Notes under the pieces: model-generated
Databases searched by the model: none
Seen by the model: only the letters and a program-made list of their open reading frames with translations
Told to the model about the DNA's origin: nothing
In this document: in pieces, positions 15,840 through 23,516 of the stretch
How positions within the stretch are numbered: the first letter of the stretch is position 1
Layout of the letters: every line of letters begins with the position of its first letter
Program-made: the position numbers and the translations under genes
Source: Bacteroidales bacterium UBA2712
GTDB taxonomy: Bacteria; Bacteroidota; Bacteroidia; Bacteroidales; Paludibacteraceae
DNA: 64,000 bases
Assembly (NCBI GenBank): GCA_002354055.1
Contig: DEKW01000021.1
Coordinates: 5,315 to 69,314 of the forward strand
Direction: 5' to 3'

Positions 15840-17903
15840 ATGAAGCGTTCACTTATTTTACTCTTATCCGTGCTTTCCGCACAGTTGTTTTACGCCGCTC
15901 TCCGAACCCCGGAAGAAGCCATCTCCATCGCCCAACGTACATCAGCTCTCCGTGCTCCGGCCCGTCAAGGAAGTACTCCGGTCCCGTGTGAGATTATCAG
16001 CCGCTCCGATGCGTGGTATGCAATCAACGCGGGTAATAGTTTTGTGATTGTCTCAGCGGATGACGCGATGCCGGAAGTGCTAGGTTTTAGTCCCAATGGA
16101 GGATTGACGGCAGAGAGTATGCCGCCGGCTTTGAAGGCTTGGCTGGAGGACTACAACACGAATCCTATTTACCTCAGCAAGGCAGAAGATGAATGTGCTC
16201 CCTTGGTTCCTTGTCATTGGAACCAAGGTACACCGTTCAATAATATGGTTCCCACTTATGATGGCACGAACCATTGTGTGACCGGCTGTACCGCAACGGC
16301 TATGGCGCAAATCATGTACACCCATCGCTATCCTGCACAAGGAACAGGCAGCCATAGTTACGACTGGACTTGTGAGGAAAATCCTGCATATAGCCGGACG
16401 CTTTTTGCCGACTTTGGCAACACGACCTATGACTGGGATATGATGTTAGACAGTTATCGCTATTATTCCGATTATACGCCAGAGCAGGCTCAGGCAGTAG
16501 CACAACTCATGTTCCATTGCGGTGTTGCGATTGAGATGGAGTATGGCGCCGATGGCAGTAGCGGAGCGTATGTAATGGTTATGAAAGGGTTGATAAATTA
16601 CTTCGGTTACGACCATAATATCCGCATCTTGCCCAAATCGATGTACGCTATAGAAGACATAGCCGACCAGCTCCGTAATGAACTGCGCGGAGGACGTCCT
16701 GTGTTTGTCAGCGGACGCGGAGCAGGAGGCGGTCATGCATTCCTTTGCGACGGATTTAGTGCCAACGGCTATTTCCACTTTAACTGGGGTTGGGGCGGTC
16801 TTGGTGACGGAGATTATCTGCTCACGGGATTGAATCCTACGGATCAAGGAATAGGTGCAAACGACCTTGGAGATTATAACTCGGATGTGTCTTTCTCAAT
16901 CGGAATACAGCCAGCAACGGGCTCCACGGACACTATCCATCAGATGTCGGTAGCCCAGATAGAGTTGCCAGAGACTCAGGCAGGCCGTTCAGAAACGGTT
17001 ACCGTCAAACTGGTAACGATCAAGAATGAGGGATTGCATGATTTTTACGGTCAGTATAGCGTCGGAATCTTATCTCCGACTTCGGACGTGATAGAGGCAG
17101 TCGTTTCCGGCACAGTGGGACACTCGTTACCTGCCAGTTATTTCTTTACCACTCCTATGCCTTTTTACTGCACTTTCCCGAACACGATACCCAATGGTAC
17201 GTACCGAGTATGCGGTCTTTTCCGTGCTAATGCCCATTCGCCATGGCAGATCATGCAAGAGTCCGGAGGCAAGCACCAGACGACTGTCACCCTTACTTCT
17301 TCGCAAATAAGTTTCCAGATTCCGGAGTTGGAGTCTCCGATAGAAATGGCAACGGACAGTATTGTGTGCTCGCAGATGCAAGTTGCCCGTAACGGTAAAT
17401 GGAATGTAACCGCTTATCGTGTGATGAATGTGGGAGAAGAAACCTTCTCCGGTCAGTTAGGCGTGTTGCTTCTTGACCCTGCAACGAGCGAAGTGGTCTC
17501 TGTGTTAGGGTTCATTTCAAATTCGGTCAGCCTGCCTGTGAACAACTATTTTATAAACCCAATCACTATTTCCAACGTATCCGTTCCCGCTAATATACCG
17601 TTTGGTTCGTATCTCCTTGCTTTTGGTCATCACCATGTGTATTGCCAATGGAAGCCGCTTGAGCGGGCCCCTGGAAGTACAGGAAAGGCATTCCTGCCGG
17701 TTGTGGTAAGCGACTCGCATGTAACCATCTCCGAGATTGCGACAGGTATAGAAGAGGCGAATATCGATTCCGATCTTCTGAACGACCCGCAAACATCTGT
17801 TTATACCATCTCCGGACTTAAAGTGAAGGTAGCAGACGGGCTTCCATCCGGTGTGTACGTGCTTGTTCGCGATGGGTTCTCCCGTAAAATTGTTATACCT
17901 TAA
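15840..17903 (+). CDS. Secreted C10 (streptopain-like) cysteine protease with type IX C-terminal domain
   Basis: Signal peptide to about residue 20, then a Spi-type pro-domain (about 22-110) and the C10 catalytic domain. The nucleophile is Cys150 in GCTATAMAQIM and the catalytic His is His298 in GGHAFLCDGF, followed by the NWGWGG segment. Immunoglobulin-like repeats (about 370-620) lead to a C-terminal domain YTISGLKVK...LPSGVYVLVRDG...IVIP that matches type IX (Por) sorting domains. This fits the PorT-like gene at 8726-9463. It is expected to be exported, activated by pro-domain removal, and to digest protein outside the cell. It sits 23 nt after the M20 dipeptidase, forming a peptide-use pair. 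Confidence 0.9.
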   Translation: MKRSLILLLSVLSAQLFYAALRTPEEAISIAQRTSALRAPARQGSTPVPCEIISRSDAWYAINAGNSFVIVSADDAMPEVLGFSPNGGLTAESMPPALKAWLEDYNTNPIYLSKAEDECAPLVPCHWNQGTPFNNMVPTYDGTNHCVTGCTATAMAQIMYTHRYPAQGTGSHSYDWTCEENPAYSRTLFADFGNTTYDWDMMLDSYRYYSDYTPEQAQAVAQLMFHCGVAIEMEYGADGSSGAYVMVMKGLINYFGYDHNIRILPKSMYAIEDIADQLRNELRGGRPVFVSGRGAGGGHAFLCDGFSANGYFHFNWGWGGLGDGDYLLTGLNPTDQGIGANDLGDYNSDVSFSIGIQPATGSTDTIHQMSVAQIELPETQAGRSETVTVKLVTIKNEGLHDFYGQYSVGILSPTSDVIEAVVSGTVGHSLPASYFFTTPMPFYCTFPNTIPNGTYRVCGLFRANAHSPWQIMQESGGKHQTTVTLTSSQISFQIPELESPIEMATDSIVCSQMQVARNGKWNVTAYRVMNVGEETFSGQLGVLLLDPATSEVVSVLGFISNSVSLPVNNYFINPITISNVSVPANIPFGSYLLAFGHHHVYCQWKPLERAPGSTGKAFLPVVVSDSHVTISEIATGIEEANIDSDLLNDPQTSVYTISGLKVKVADGLPSGVYVLVRDGFSRKIVIP

Positions 17904-17921
17904 ATTATAAACCAATAAAAC

Positions 17922-19079
17922 ATGTTAGAATACGTAAATCGAAAGGATTCCGATTGTTATAAATGGGATTCGGAATGTGCGGAGGGTTGTCTGCCCTTGT
18001 GGATTGCAGATATGGATTTCGCGGCAGCAAAGCCGATTCGCGAAGCCATGCAACGGCGTTTGGATCACGGCGTGTTCGGTTATTCCATCGTTCCTCAGGC
18101 TAATTATGACGCGGTAGCCAACTGGTTCAGCCGGAGACACGGATGGAAAGGTATCAACCGCGACAATCTTCTTTATACGACAGCTGTTGTCCCGGCTGTC
18201 TCAGCGATTTTTGCAGCCCTGCAAACACGAAAAAGATCGGGCTGCGAGAAGTTACGTATATTGACTTTCACACCGGCGTATAACTGCTTCTTCTCTTGCA
18301 TCGAGAATATGGGCTGTGAATTGGTTCCTTCTCCATTAGTGCTGCGCGATAACCGCTTTGAGATCGACTGGGAGGATGTAGCTGAGAAGGCCCCAAGAGC
18401 GGATGTCTTCCTTCTTTGCAACCCTCATAACCCCACGGGGCGCGTGTGGAGCCGCGAGGAGTTGGAGCGTCTGGCAGCTATCATGCGCCGTGAGCATTTG
18501 TTTGTACTTTCCGATGAGATTCATTGCGAGTTCGCTTTTCCGGGACACGCGTACACGCCGTTTGCGTCGATTGTTATCGACGACACAGATTTCTGCGTGT
18601 GCACCTCGGCATCGAAGGCGTTTAATATCGCCGGTCTCTTGTGCGCAAATATCTATGTGCCGAATAAACAACTCTTCGAGCAAATCAACCATGCGCTGGA
18701 AATTCACGAAGTGAACGGTCTTAATCCCTTCGGTCTGGTGGCGCAAGTAGCCGCTTATAATGAGTCAGAGAAATGGCTCGATGAGTTGAACGAATACGTC
18801 TATGGCAACTTCTGTTATCTGCGCGATTTTATCCGAAAAGAGCTGCCGCAACTACGCATTCACGAGACCGAGGGAACGTATCTGGCGTGGGTAGATATAG
18901 CAGCGTTGGACATGCCGGCAGAGCAGTTCTGCAGCCGACTAGCGAAAGAGGCGCATGTCCTCTTTAACCCCTCGGAGATGTACGGAGCAGAACATTACGT
19001 ACGCATCAATCTTGCAACCTCCCGCGAAGTGTTGGTTGAGGCCTTGAATAGACTCAAGAAATTTATTGCTGAATCATGA
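17922..19079 (+). CDS. patB: MalY/PatB-type PLP-dependent C-S lyase/aminotransferase
   Basis: Fold-type I PLP enzyme, probably cystathionine beta-lyase activity (cystathionine or cysteine to pyruvate and ammonia). The N-terminal LPLWIADMDFA block, CNPHNPTGRVW near residues 167-177, LSDEIHCEF near 198 and the PLP-lysine in SASKAFNIAGL near 233 all match the MalY/PatB group. The length, 385 residues, is standard. It follows the C10 protease by 18 nt and overlaps the next gene by 4 nt (ATGA). Confidence 0.9.
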   Translation: MLEYVNRKDSDCYKWDSECAEGCLPLWIADMDFAAAKPIREAMQRRLDHGVFGYSIVPQANYDAVANWFSRRHGWKGINRDNLLYTTAVVPAVSAIFAALQTRKRSGCEKLRILTFTPAYNCFFSCIENMGCELVPSPLVLRDNRFEIDWEDVAEKAPRADVFLLCNPHNPTGRVWSREELERLAAIMRREHLFVLSDEIHCEFAFPGHAYTPFASIVIDDTDFCVCTSASKAFNIAGLLCANIYVPNKQLFEQINHALEIHEVNGLNPFGLVAQVAAYNESEKWLDELNEYVYGNFCYLRDFIRKELPQLRIHETEGTYLAWVDIAALDMPAEQFCSRLAKEAHVLFNPSEMYGAEHYVRINLATSREVLVEALNRLKKFIAES

Positions 19080-19834
19080 AAATAGCGATCATCGGAGCCG
19101 GTAGTGTCGGCACTAATCTTCACCATGCTTTTGCGCTGAAAGGTGTGAATACGGAGCTCGTTCATGCGCGGCCGCTGACGAACGAGAAGACCTCTGCTGA
19201 AGCGGTCTCGCAGTTACCTGTGGCGGACGTCTATATCTATACCGTAGCGGATCATGCCCTGAGGGATGTGGTGGCGAAGATTGTAGCCCCGAAAGCGCTT
19301 CATCTGCATACCTCCGGTTCGATGCCGAAAGAGGTCTTCGGCGACGACAAACCCCATGCAGGAATCCTGTATTTCTTCCAATCTTTCAGCCGGGAAAAAC
19401 TCATCGACGAATGGAGTGGGATTCCTTGTATCATCGAGGGAAAGAATATCGATGACATAGCGGCGATTTATTCCTTGGCTCAGACGCTGACGAGCCGGAT
19501 ATACGAGGCTAACCAGCATGACCGCGAGCGTTTGCACATAGCGGGCGTGTTTGCCAATAACTATTCCAACCTCATGTACTGCATCGCCGAGGAAGTTCTC
19601 AAGGACACGCAGATACCCTTTGAGGCCCTCTTGCCGCTAATCGACAACACGGCGGCGAAGGTGCATGTTATGTCTCCTCGTGACGCGCAGACAGGCCCCG
19701 CTAAGCGCGGAGACAAAGAGGTCATGCATCATCATCGGGAGATACTAAAGGTTACGCCTTATGCTGAAGTGTATCAAGCGCTCGCAGCGTTAATCGAGAA
19801 AGCGCATAATCATCCAGATCGTCCCAACGAATAG
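19076..19834 (+). CDS. DUF2520 Rossmann-fold protein
   Basis: Predicted NAD(P)-binding protein of unknown substrate. The dinucleotide-binding GAGSVGTNLHHAF is at residues 7-19. The N-terminal Rossmann domain (to about 120) is followed by the helical DUF2520 domain (VFANNYSNLMY near 160, DAQTGPAKRGD near 203). Members resemble F420/NADP oxidoreductases and ketopantoate reductase-like enzymes. ATGA overlap with patB indicates coupled translation. Its last 83 nt overlap mutY on the other strand, and its terminator lies inside mutY. Confidence 0.88.
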   Translation: MKIAIIGAGSVGTNLHHAFALKGVNTELVHARPLTNEKTSAEAVSQLPVADVYIYTVADHALRDVVAKIVAPKALHLHTSGSMPKEVFGDDKPHAGILYFFQSFSREKLIDEWSGIPCIIEGKNIDDIAAIYSLAQTLTSRIYEANQHDRERLHIAGVFANNYSNLMYCIAEEVLKDTQIPFEALLPLIDNTAAKVHVMSPRDAQTGPAKRGDKEVMHHHREILKVTPYAEVYQALAALIEKAHNHPDRPNE

Positions 19835-20801
19835 TAATAGTGCCGGGTATGTCCGGCATTTTTTTTACCTTATGAATGATGAATCGCGCGTGAATACGTT
19901 GGTGCGAGAGAGTGTGCGATAACTCGATATCTCGAGATTTCGATATATCGATATTTCGAGGCTCCTTGGGCGCTTCGCTGTTTGATACCTCGCAGGGAAA
20001 TTCGTAGAGGTGGTACCAGATGTCTTTGGGGTTCTCGCGCTTTTGAATCAGCGTCTTGTCTCCTTGTATATATATATGGTACGTAAACCACCGGTCGCGC
20101 ACTTTGGGCCGCGGTTTGCGCACGGGTAGTAAGGCCGCGGTTCCGTGGGCATGTCCCAGACAGATATCCGCTAAGGGGCAAGCCTCACACGCGTCGCCTA
20201 AGACCGGCGTGCAATAGAGCGCACCAAACTCCATGATAGCGGAGTTGAAAAGTCTAGGATTGTCTCGATCTAATAGCTCTTCGATACGCTGGTGGAAGAG
20301 TTTCTTACCTGCGGTTGTGTCAAACGCCTCATCTATATCCATGAGCCGCGCAACCACCCGATAGACATTTCCGTCCATGGCCGGGTAAGGCTGGTTGTAG
20401 GCAAAGGAAGCGATTGCGCCGGCAGTGTAGTCTCCTATACCCGGCAGCGCGCGGATCTCATTAAAAGTCTTGGGGAAAGCGGGACTTTCACCTTTTGCCT
20501 TTTGGTTCTCAACAATCATCTGCGCGGCCTTATGGAGGTTCCGCGCACGGCTGTAATACCCGAGTCCTTGCCATTCCCGCAGCACTTCCTCTTCGTCCGC
20601 CGCCGCCAGATCTTCAACCCTTGGCCAACGGGCGATAAAGCGCAGGTAGTATTCCATGCCTTGCGCCACACGCGTCTGTTGTAAAATGACTTCGCTTAAC
20701 CATATATAATATGCGTTTTCCGTCTCGCGCCACGGCAGCACACGACGCGAACTTTCATACCACGTATATAAACGCTTATATATTAGCGATTTGTCCTTCA
20801 T
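19752..20801 (-). CDS. mutY: A/G-specific adenine DNA glycosylase
   Basis: Removes adenine opposite 8-oxoguanine. It has the catalytic Glu in LSEVILQQTRV near residue 34, helix-hairpin-helix LPGIGDYTAGAIASFA near 115, catalytic Asp in AMDGNVYR near 138, and an iron-sulfur cluster motif. The Cys spacing is C-X7-C-X2-C-X5-C (usual C-X6-C-X2-C-X5-C), one residue longer in the first loop. The NUDIX-like C-terminal domain contains a word array in frame (19919-19961). I start at ATG 20801 (MKDKSLIYKRLYTWY); a longer frame to 20840 would begin inside the -7 box. The 3' end overlaps the DUF2520 gene by 83 nt. Confidence 0.93.
   Translation of the reverse strand: MKDKSLIYKRLYTWYESSRRVLPWRETENAYYIWLSEVILQQTRVAQGMEYYLRFIARWPRVEDLAAADEEEVLREWQGLGYYSRARNLHKAAQMIVENQKAKGESPAFPKTFNEIRALPGIGDYTAGAIASFAYNQPYPAMDGNVYRVVARLMDIDEAFDTTAGKKLFHQRIEELLDRDNPRLFNSAIMEFGALYCTPVLGDACEACPLADICLGHAHGTAALLPVRKPRPKVRDRWFTYHIYIQGDKTLIQKRENPKDIWYHLYEFPCEVSNSEAPKEPRNIDISKSRDIELSHTLSHQRIHARFIIHKVKKMPDIPGTITIRWDDLDDYALSRLTLRALDTLQHKA
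19841..19866 (+). terminator. Intrinsic terminator of the M20-DUF2520 operon
   Basis: 6-bp stem TGCCGG (19841-19846) with CCGGCA (19853-19858), 6-nt loop, then eight T. It begins 7 nt after the DUF2520 stop and lies inside the coding sequence of the convergent mutY gene. Confidence 0.8.
19919..19961. repeat. Word array inside mutY
   Basis: Five imperfect TCGATAT/TCGAGAT/TCGATATA words in a row, in frame with mutY (about residues 281-295, NIDISKSRDIEL). Similar words occur in the intergenic array at 38451-38485. Confidence 0.7.
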
Positions 20802-20839
20802 TTTGCCCTTATTTGCAATCAAAATATCAAAATCGAGCA

Positions 20840-20887
20840 CAAAAATACAAAAAAATTTGCGTATATCAAAATAATTTTGTAATTTTG
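20840..20887. promoter_or_regulatory. Divergent promoter pair, mutY / HU
   Basis: Minus arm: -33 TTG at 20869-20867, -7 TATTTTTG at 20847-20840 (19-nt spacer). Plus arm: -33 TTG at 20857-20859, -7 TAATTTTG at 20880-20887 (20-nt spacer). The shared core is TTGCGTATATCAA. Confidence 0.8.
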
Positions 20888-20934
20888 CACGATTTTTTCG
20901 CTAAAGAAAGAAATAACAAACAAAATACATCTAT

Positions 20935-21243
20935 ATGACTAAAGCTGAACTTATTACAGAAATTGCAATCTCTACGGGATTTGACAAGACTACTATCAGT
21001 GCAATCGTAGAGAGTTACATGAGCCACGTAAAGAAATGTATGGCGAAGGGAGAGAACGTGTACCTTCGTGGTTTTGGAACCTTTGAACTCAAGGAGCGTA
21101 AAGAGAAAGTGGCTCGAAATATTACCAAGCGTTCTACGGTTGTTGTACCGGCTCATAGCGTACCGGCATTTAAGCCCGCAAAGGAATTTAAGGCAGCGGT
21201 AGAGGCTGTCAAACCGGGTGCAAAGAAAGCAACGAAGAAATAA
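20935..21243 (+). CDS. HU-family DNA-binding protein
   Basis: Nucleoid protein that binds and bends DNA as a dimer. The N-terminal helices MTKAELITEIAISTGFDKTT, the core GFGTFELKERKEKVARN (residues about 47-63) and the arm with VPAHSVPAFKPAKEFK match the HU/IHF family. The Lys/Ala-rich C-terminal tail (KPGAKKATKK) is a mild extension. Length 102 residues. The plus arm of the divergent promoter at 20840-20887 gives it a ~43-nt leader. It is followed by the 29-residue basic protein and rng. Confidence 0.95.
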   Translation: MTKAELITEIAISTGFDKTTISAIVESYMSHVKKCMAKGENVYLRGFGTFELKERKEKVARNITKRSTVVVPAHSVPAFKPAKEFKAAVEAVKPGAKKATKK

Positions 21244-21279
21244 ATAACATTATAATAACAATTTAATTATTAAACAATT

Positions 21280-21369
21280 ATGCCAAACGGAAAGAAGCAT
21301 AAGAGACACAAGATGTCTACGCACAAGCGCAAAAAACGTCTGCGTAAGAATCGTCATAAGCATAAGTAA
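21280..21369 (+). CDS. 29-residue Lys/Arg/His-rich AURKAIP1/COX24-type protein
   Basis: A tiny ORF encoding MPNGKKHKRHKM followed by STHKRKKRLRKNRHKHK, almost entirely basic. Bacteroidota carry a conserved basic peptide of this kind (AURKAIP1/COX24 domain, related to a mitochondrial small-ribosomal-subunit protein) between HU and RNase G, and both neighbours are in place here. A role at the ribosome is inferred from the family, not shown. It starts 36 nt after the HU stop and is probably on the same transcript. A hairpin lies just downstream. Confidence 0.85.
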   Translation: MPNGKKHKRHKMSTHKRKKRLRKNRHKHK

Positions 21370-21390
21370 TTGACGATTGCTGTTTCAGCT

Positions 21391-21453
21391 TTGTGGCGCT
21401 AAGCTTGCTCTGGCGAGAGTGAGTTTGCCACAAGGCTTTTTTATTTATTTTTT
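21391..21453 (+). terminator. Hairpin with T tract in the rng leader (terminator or attenuator)
   Basis: Outer stem TTGTGGC (21391-21397) with GCCACAA (21427-21433), a 3-nt bulge, and an inner 11-bp stem (21401-21411 with 21416-21426, some G-T pairs) closed by GGCG. A T-rich run (21437-21453) follows and ends 13 nt before the rng ATG. It could terminate HU transcripts, attenuate rng, or be a self-cleavage target of RNase G. Confidence 0.65.
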
Positions 21454-21466
21454 AATCCTTTCAAGT

Positions 21467-22993
21467 ATGAAAAGTGAATTGATTGTGGACGTACAACCGC
21501 AAGAGATCGCAATTGCGCTGACGGAGGATGACCGCCTGCAGGAGGTGAACCGTGAGAAACGGGATCAAGACAACTTCGCTGTGGGAAATATCTATTACGG
21601 TAGAGTGAAAAAGGTCATGCCGGCGCTCAATGCCGTCTTTGTGGATGTAGGTCATGAGAAAGAAGCTTTTCTGCATTATTTGGACTTAGGTTCTCAGTTT
21701 CGTACGTTGCACACGTTCGTCACCAAAGCCGTTTCTGACCGAAGGAGAATGCCCGTGATCACAAAGACGCAACGGCAACCGGAGGTGGGCAAAGAAGGAC
21801 AAATAGCGGATGTACTCAAAGTAGGCGACACGCTGCTGGTTCAGGTCTCCAAGGAACCCATAAACACTAAGGGACCGCGTCTGACCGCAGAGATCTCTAT
21901 CGCCGGACGGAATATCGTCCTCATCCCCTTTGCCGACGGCGTAATGGTGTCGCAGAAGATTAAACGCGAGGCAGAACGCCAGCGTTTGAAACAACTGTTG
22001 CTCTCGATCAAGCCTGCGGGCTTCGGAATCATCGTCCGCACGGTAGCGGAGGATAAGAGAGCAGCCGAACTGGATAGTGAGTTGCGATTGTTAATGGAGA
22101 GATGGCAACAGACCATCAAATCTCTCCAGCAGAAAGAACCCGTAAGCCTTGTCAGTGAAGAGATGGGTCGTACCCTCGGTATCATCCGTGACGTACTCAG
22201 CCCGGATTTCACATCTATTCAAGTCAACGACAAGGACATCTACGAGGACGTGCGCAATTATCTGGAGCTGATTGCTCCCGAGAGCGCGAAGATCGTCAAA
22301 CTCTACAAAGGCGAACAACCTATCTTCGACCATTTCGACATTACCCGCCAGATGAAGACGGGGCTCGGCAGAACGGTCGGTTTTAAGCATGGGGGTTACC
22401 TCATCATCGATAAGACCGAAGCACTATTCTCCATTGATGTCAACTCCGGCAGCAAGAAGATCTATGAGGACCAAGAGGAGAATGCGTACCAGTTTAACAT
22501 GCTGGCAGCGGATGAGTTGGTTCACCAACTGCGACTCCGCGATATAGGAGGCATCATCATCGTCGATTTCATCGACATGGACTCCAAGGAGCACCAGCAG
22601 CAACTCTACGACTACGTACGCAAACTGATGGACCGCGACCGCGCGAAGCACAACGTCCTGCCGCTGAGCAAGTTCGGACTCATGCAGATCACGCGCCAAC
22701 GTGTCCGTCCAGCCGTGGAGATGCCTGTTGAAGAGGTTTGTCCGACCTGTATGGGTAAAGGAAAAATCCAGGCCTCTCTCCTGTTTACGGATAAGATTGC
22801 CGAAGAATGCGAGCAAGAGTACGAGAAGCATGGCAGAGGTCTGAAGCTGCATTTGCATCCCTTTATCTATGCCTATGTCACGAAAGGGTGGTGGAAATCC
22901 TTGGCCTTTGAATGGCGTACCAAATACGGCATCAAGGTCGTGGAAAATCAATCGCTCGGAATGCTCGAGACGCGATTTATTGCAGAAAAGTAA
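21467..22993 (+). CDS. rng: Ribonuclease E/G family endoribonuclease
   Basis: Processes rRNA and starts mRNA decay. An S1-type RNA-binding domain (residues about 35-130, GNIYYGRVKKVMPALNAVFVDVG) is followed by the catalytic core, with metal-binding Asp in SIDVNSGSKK near residue 324 and IIVDFIDM near 366. The Zn-link CPTC lies near 426 (VCPTCMGKGKI). The length, 508 residues, fits RNase G rather than RNase E with its scaffold tail. I chose ATG 21467 (MKSELIVDVQPQEIAIAL); the frame upstream runs through a structured leader. The leader hairpin suggests control at the RNA level. Confidence 0.93.
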   Translation: MKSELIVDVQPQEIAIALTEDDRLQEVNREKRDQDNFAVGNIYYGRVKKVMPALNAVFVDVGHEKEAFLHYLDLGSQFRTLHTFVTKAVSDRRRMPVITKTQRQPEVGKEGQIADVLKVGDTLLVQVSKEPINTKGPRLTAEISIAGRNIVLIPFADGVMVSQKIKREAERQRLKQLLLSIKPAGFGIIVRTVAEDKRAAELDSELRLLMERWQQTIKSLQQKEPVSLVSEEMGRTLGIIRDVLSPDFTSIQVNDKDIYEDVRNYLELIAPESAKIVKLYKGEQPIFDHFDITRQMKTGLGRTVGFKHGGYLIIDKTEALFSIDVNSGSKKIYEDQEENAYQFNMLAADELVHQLRLRDIGGIIIVDFIDMDSKEHQQQLYDYVRKLMDRDRAKHNVLPLSKFGLMQITRQRVRPAVEMPVEEVCPTCMGKGKIQASLLFTDKIAEECEQEYEKHGRGLKLHLHPFIYAYVTKGWWKSLAFEWRTKYGIKVVENQSLGMLETRFIAEK

Positions 22994-22995
22994 GA

Positions 22996-23023
22996 AAAAA
23001 GCCCGCAACGCTGCGGGCTTTTT
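22996..23023. terminator. Bidirectional intrinsic terminator
   Basis: GCCCGCA (23001-23007), loop ACGC, TGCGGGC (23012-23018), flanked by A and T runs. It ends rng on the plus strand and the NrdJ-like gene on the minus strand. Confidence 0.9.
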
Positions 23024-23029
23024 CTGTTT

Positions 23030-23515
23030 TTATTCCTCTATCTCTTCTACTTCGGCTCCCGGGATGTAGCGTTTGAGCACTCGCGCTACGCCGGTGGTCC
23101 AGGAGTTGATGGAATCGCTGTCCATCTGCAGGCCGCTGATCATGTGTACCACTTGGTCGATCGGCATGCCGTACCGCAGCACGCCGGAGATGAGTTTGGC
23201 ATAATTCCAGAACTCGCGGTCGAACTTATAACTGAGTCCTTCGACGGTCGTTTTGAAGCCGCGGGTGTTGACAAACTGGAAATCATACCGGTGGTGGCCG
23301 TCTTCTTTTGGCACCTTGATAATCTTCCCTTTTGTCACGGATTTGGGCAAGGCGATACCCATTTCATCGTCCGCCAGGCCGGTGAAGATCTCGTACGGAT
23401 GACCGTCTTTTAGACCCACGAAAGCGATCCATTTGTCTTTCTGGTTCTGGAACCGAACGACGTCGCATTCCAGTTCTGTAGGGCGCTTCAAGGGCGCAGA
23501 TTCGATTTGTTCCAT
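23030..23515 (-). CDS. Free-standing NrdJ-type C-terminal (TSCPD-like) domain protein
   Basis: 161 residues similar in pattern to the C-terminal part of adenosylcobalamin-dependent ribonucleotide reductases of Bacteroidota: LECDVVRFQNQKDKWIAFVGL, HPYEIFTG, FKTTVEGLSYKF, EFWNYAKLISGVLRYGMPIDQVV and SINSWTTGVARVLKRY. The catalytic barrel is absent: the gene directly upstream (1 nt away) is an acyl-ACP thioesterase. It may be a regulatory or stand-alone relic domain. I start at ATG 23515, since the frame further upstream only mirrors the thioesterase. The comparison is from memory of the family and should be treated as moderately sure. Confidence 0.6.
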   Translation of the reverse strand: MEQIESAPLKRPTELECDVVRFQNQKDKWIAFVGLKDGHPYEIFTGLADDEMGIALPKSVTKGKIIKVPKEDGHHRYDFQFVNTRGFKTTVEGLSYKFDREFWNYAKLISGVLRYGMPIDQVVHMISGLQMDSDSINSWTTGVARVLKRYIPGAEVEEIEE

Positions 23516-23516
23516 A

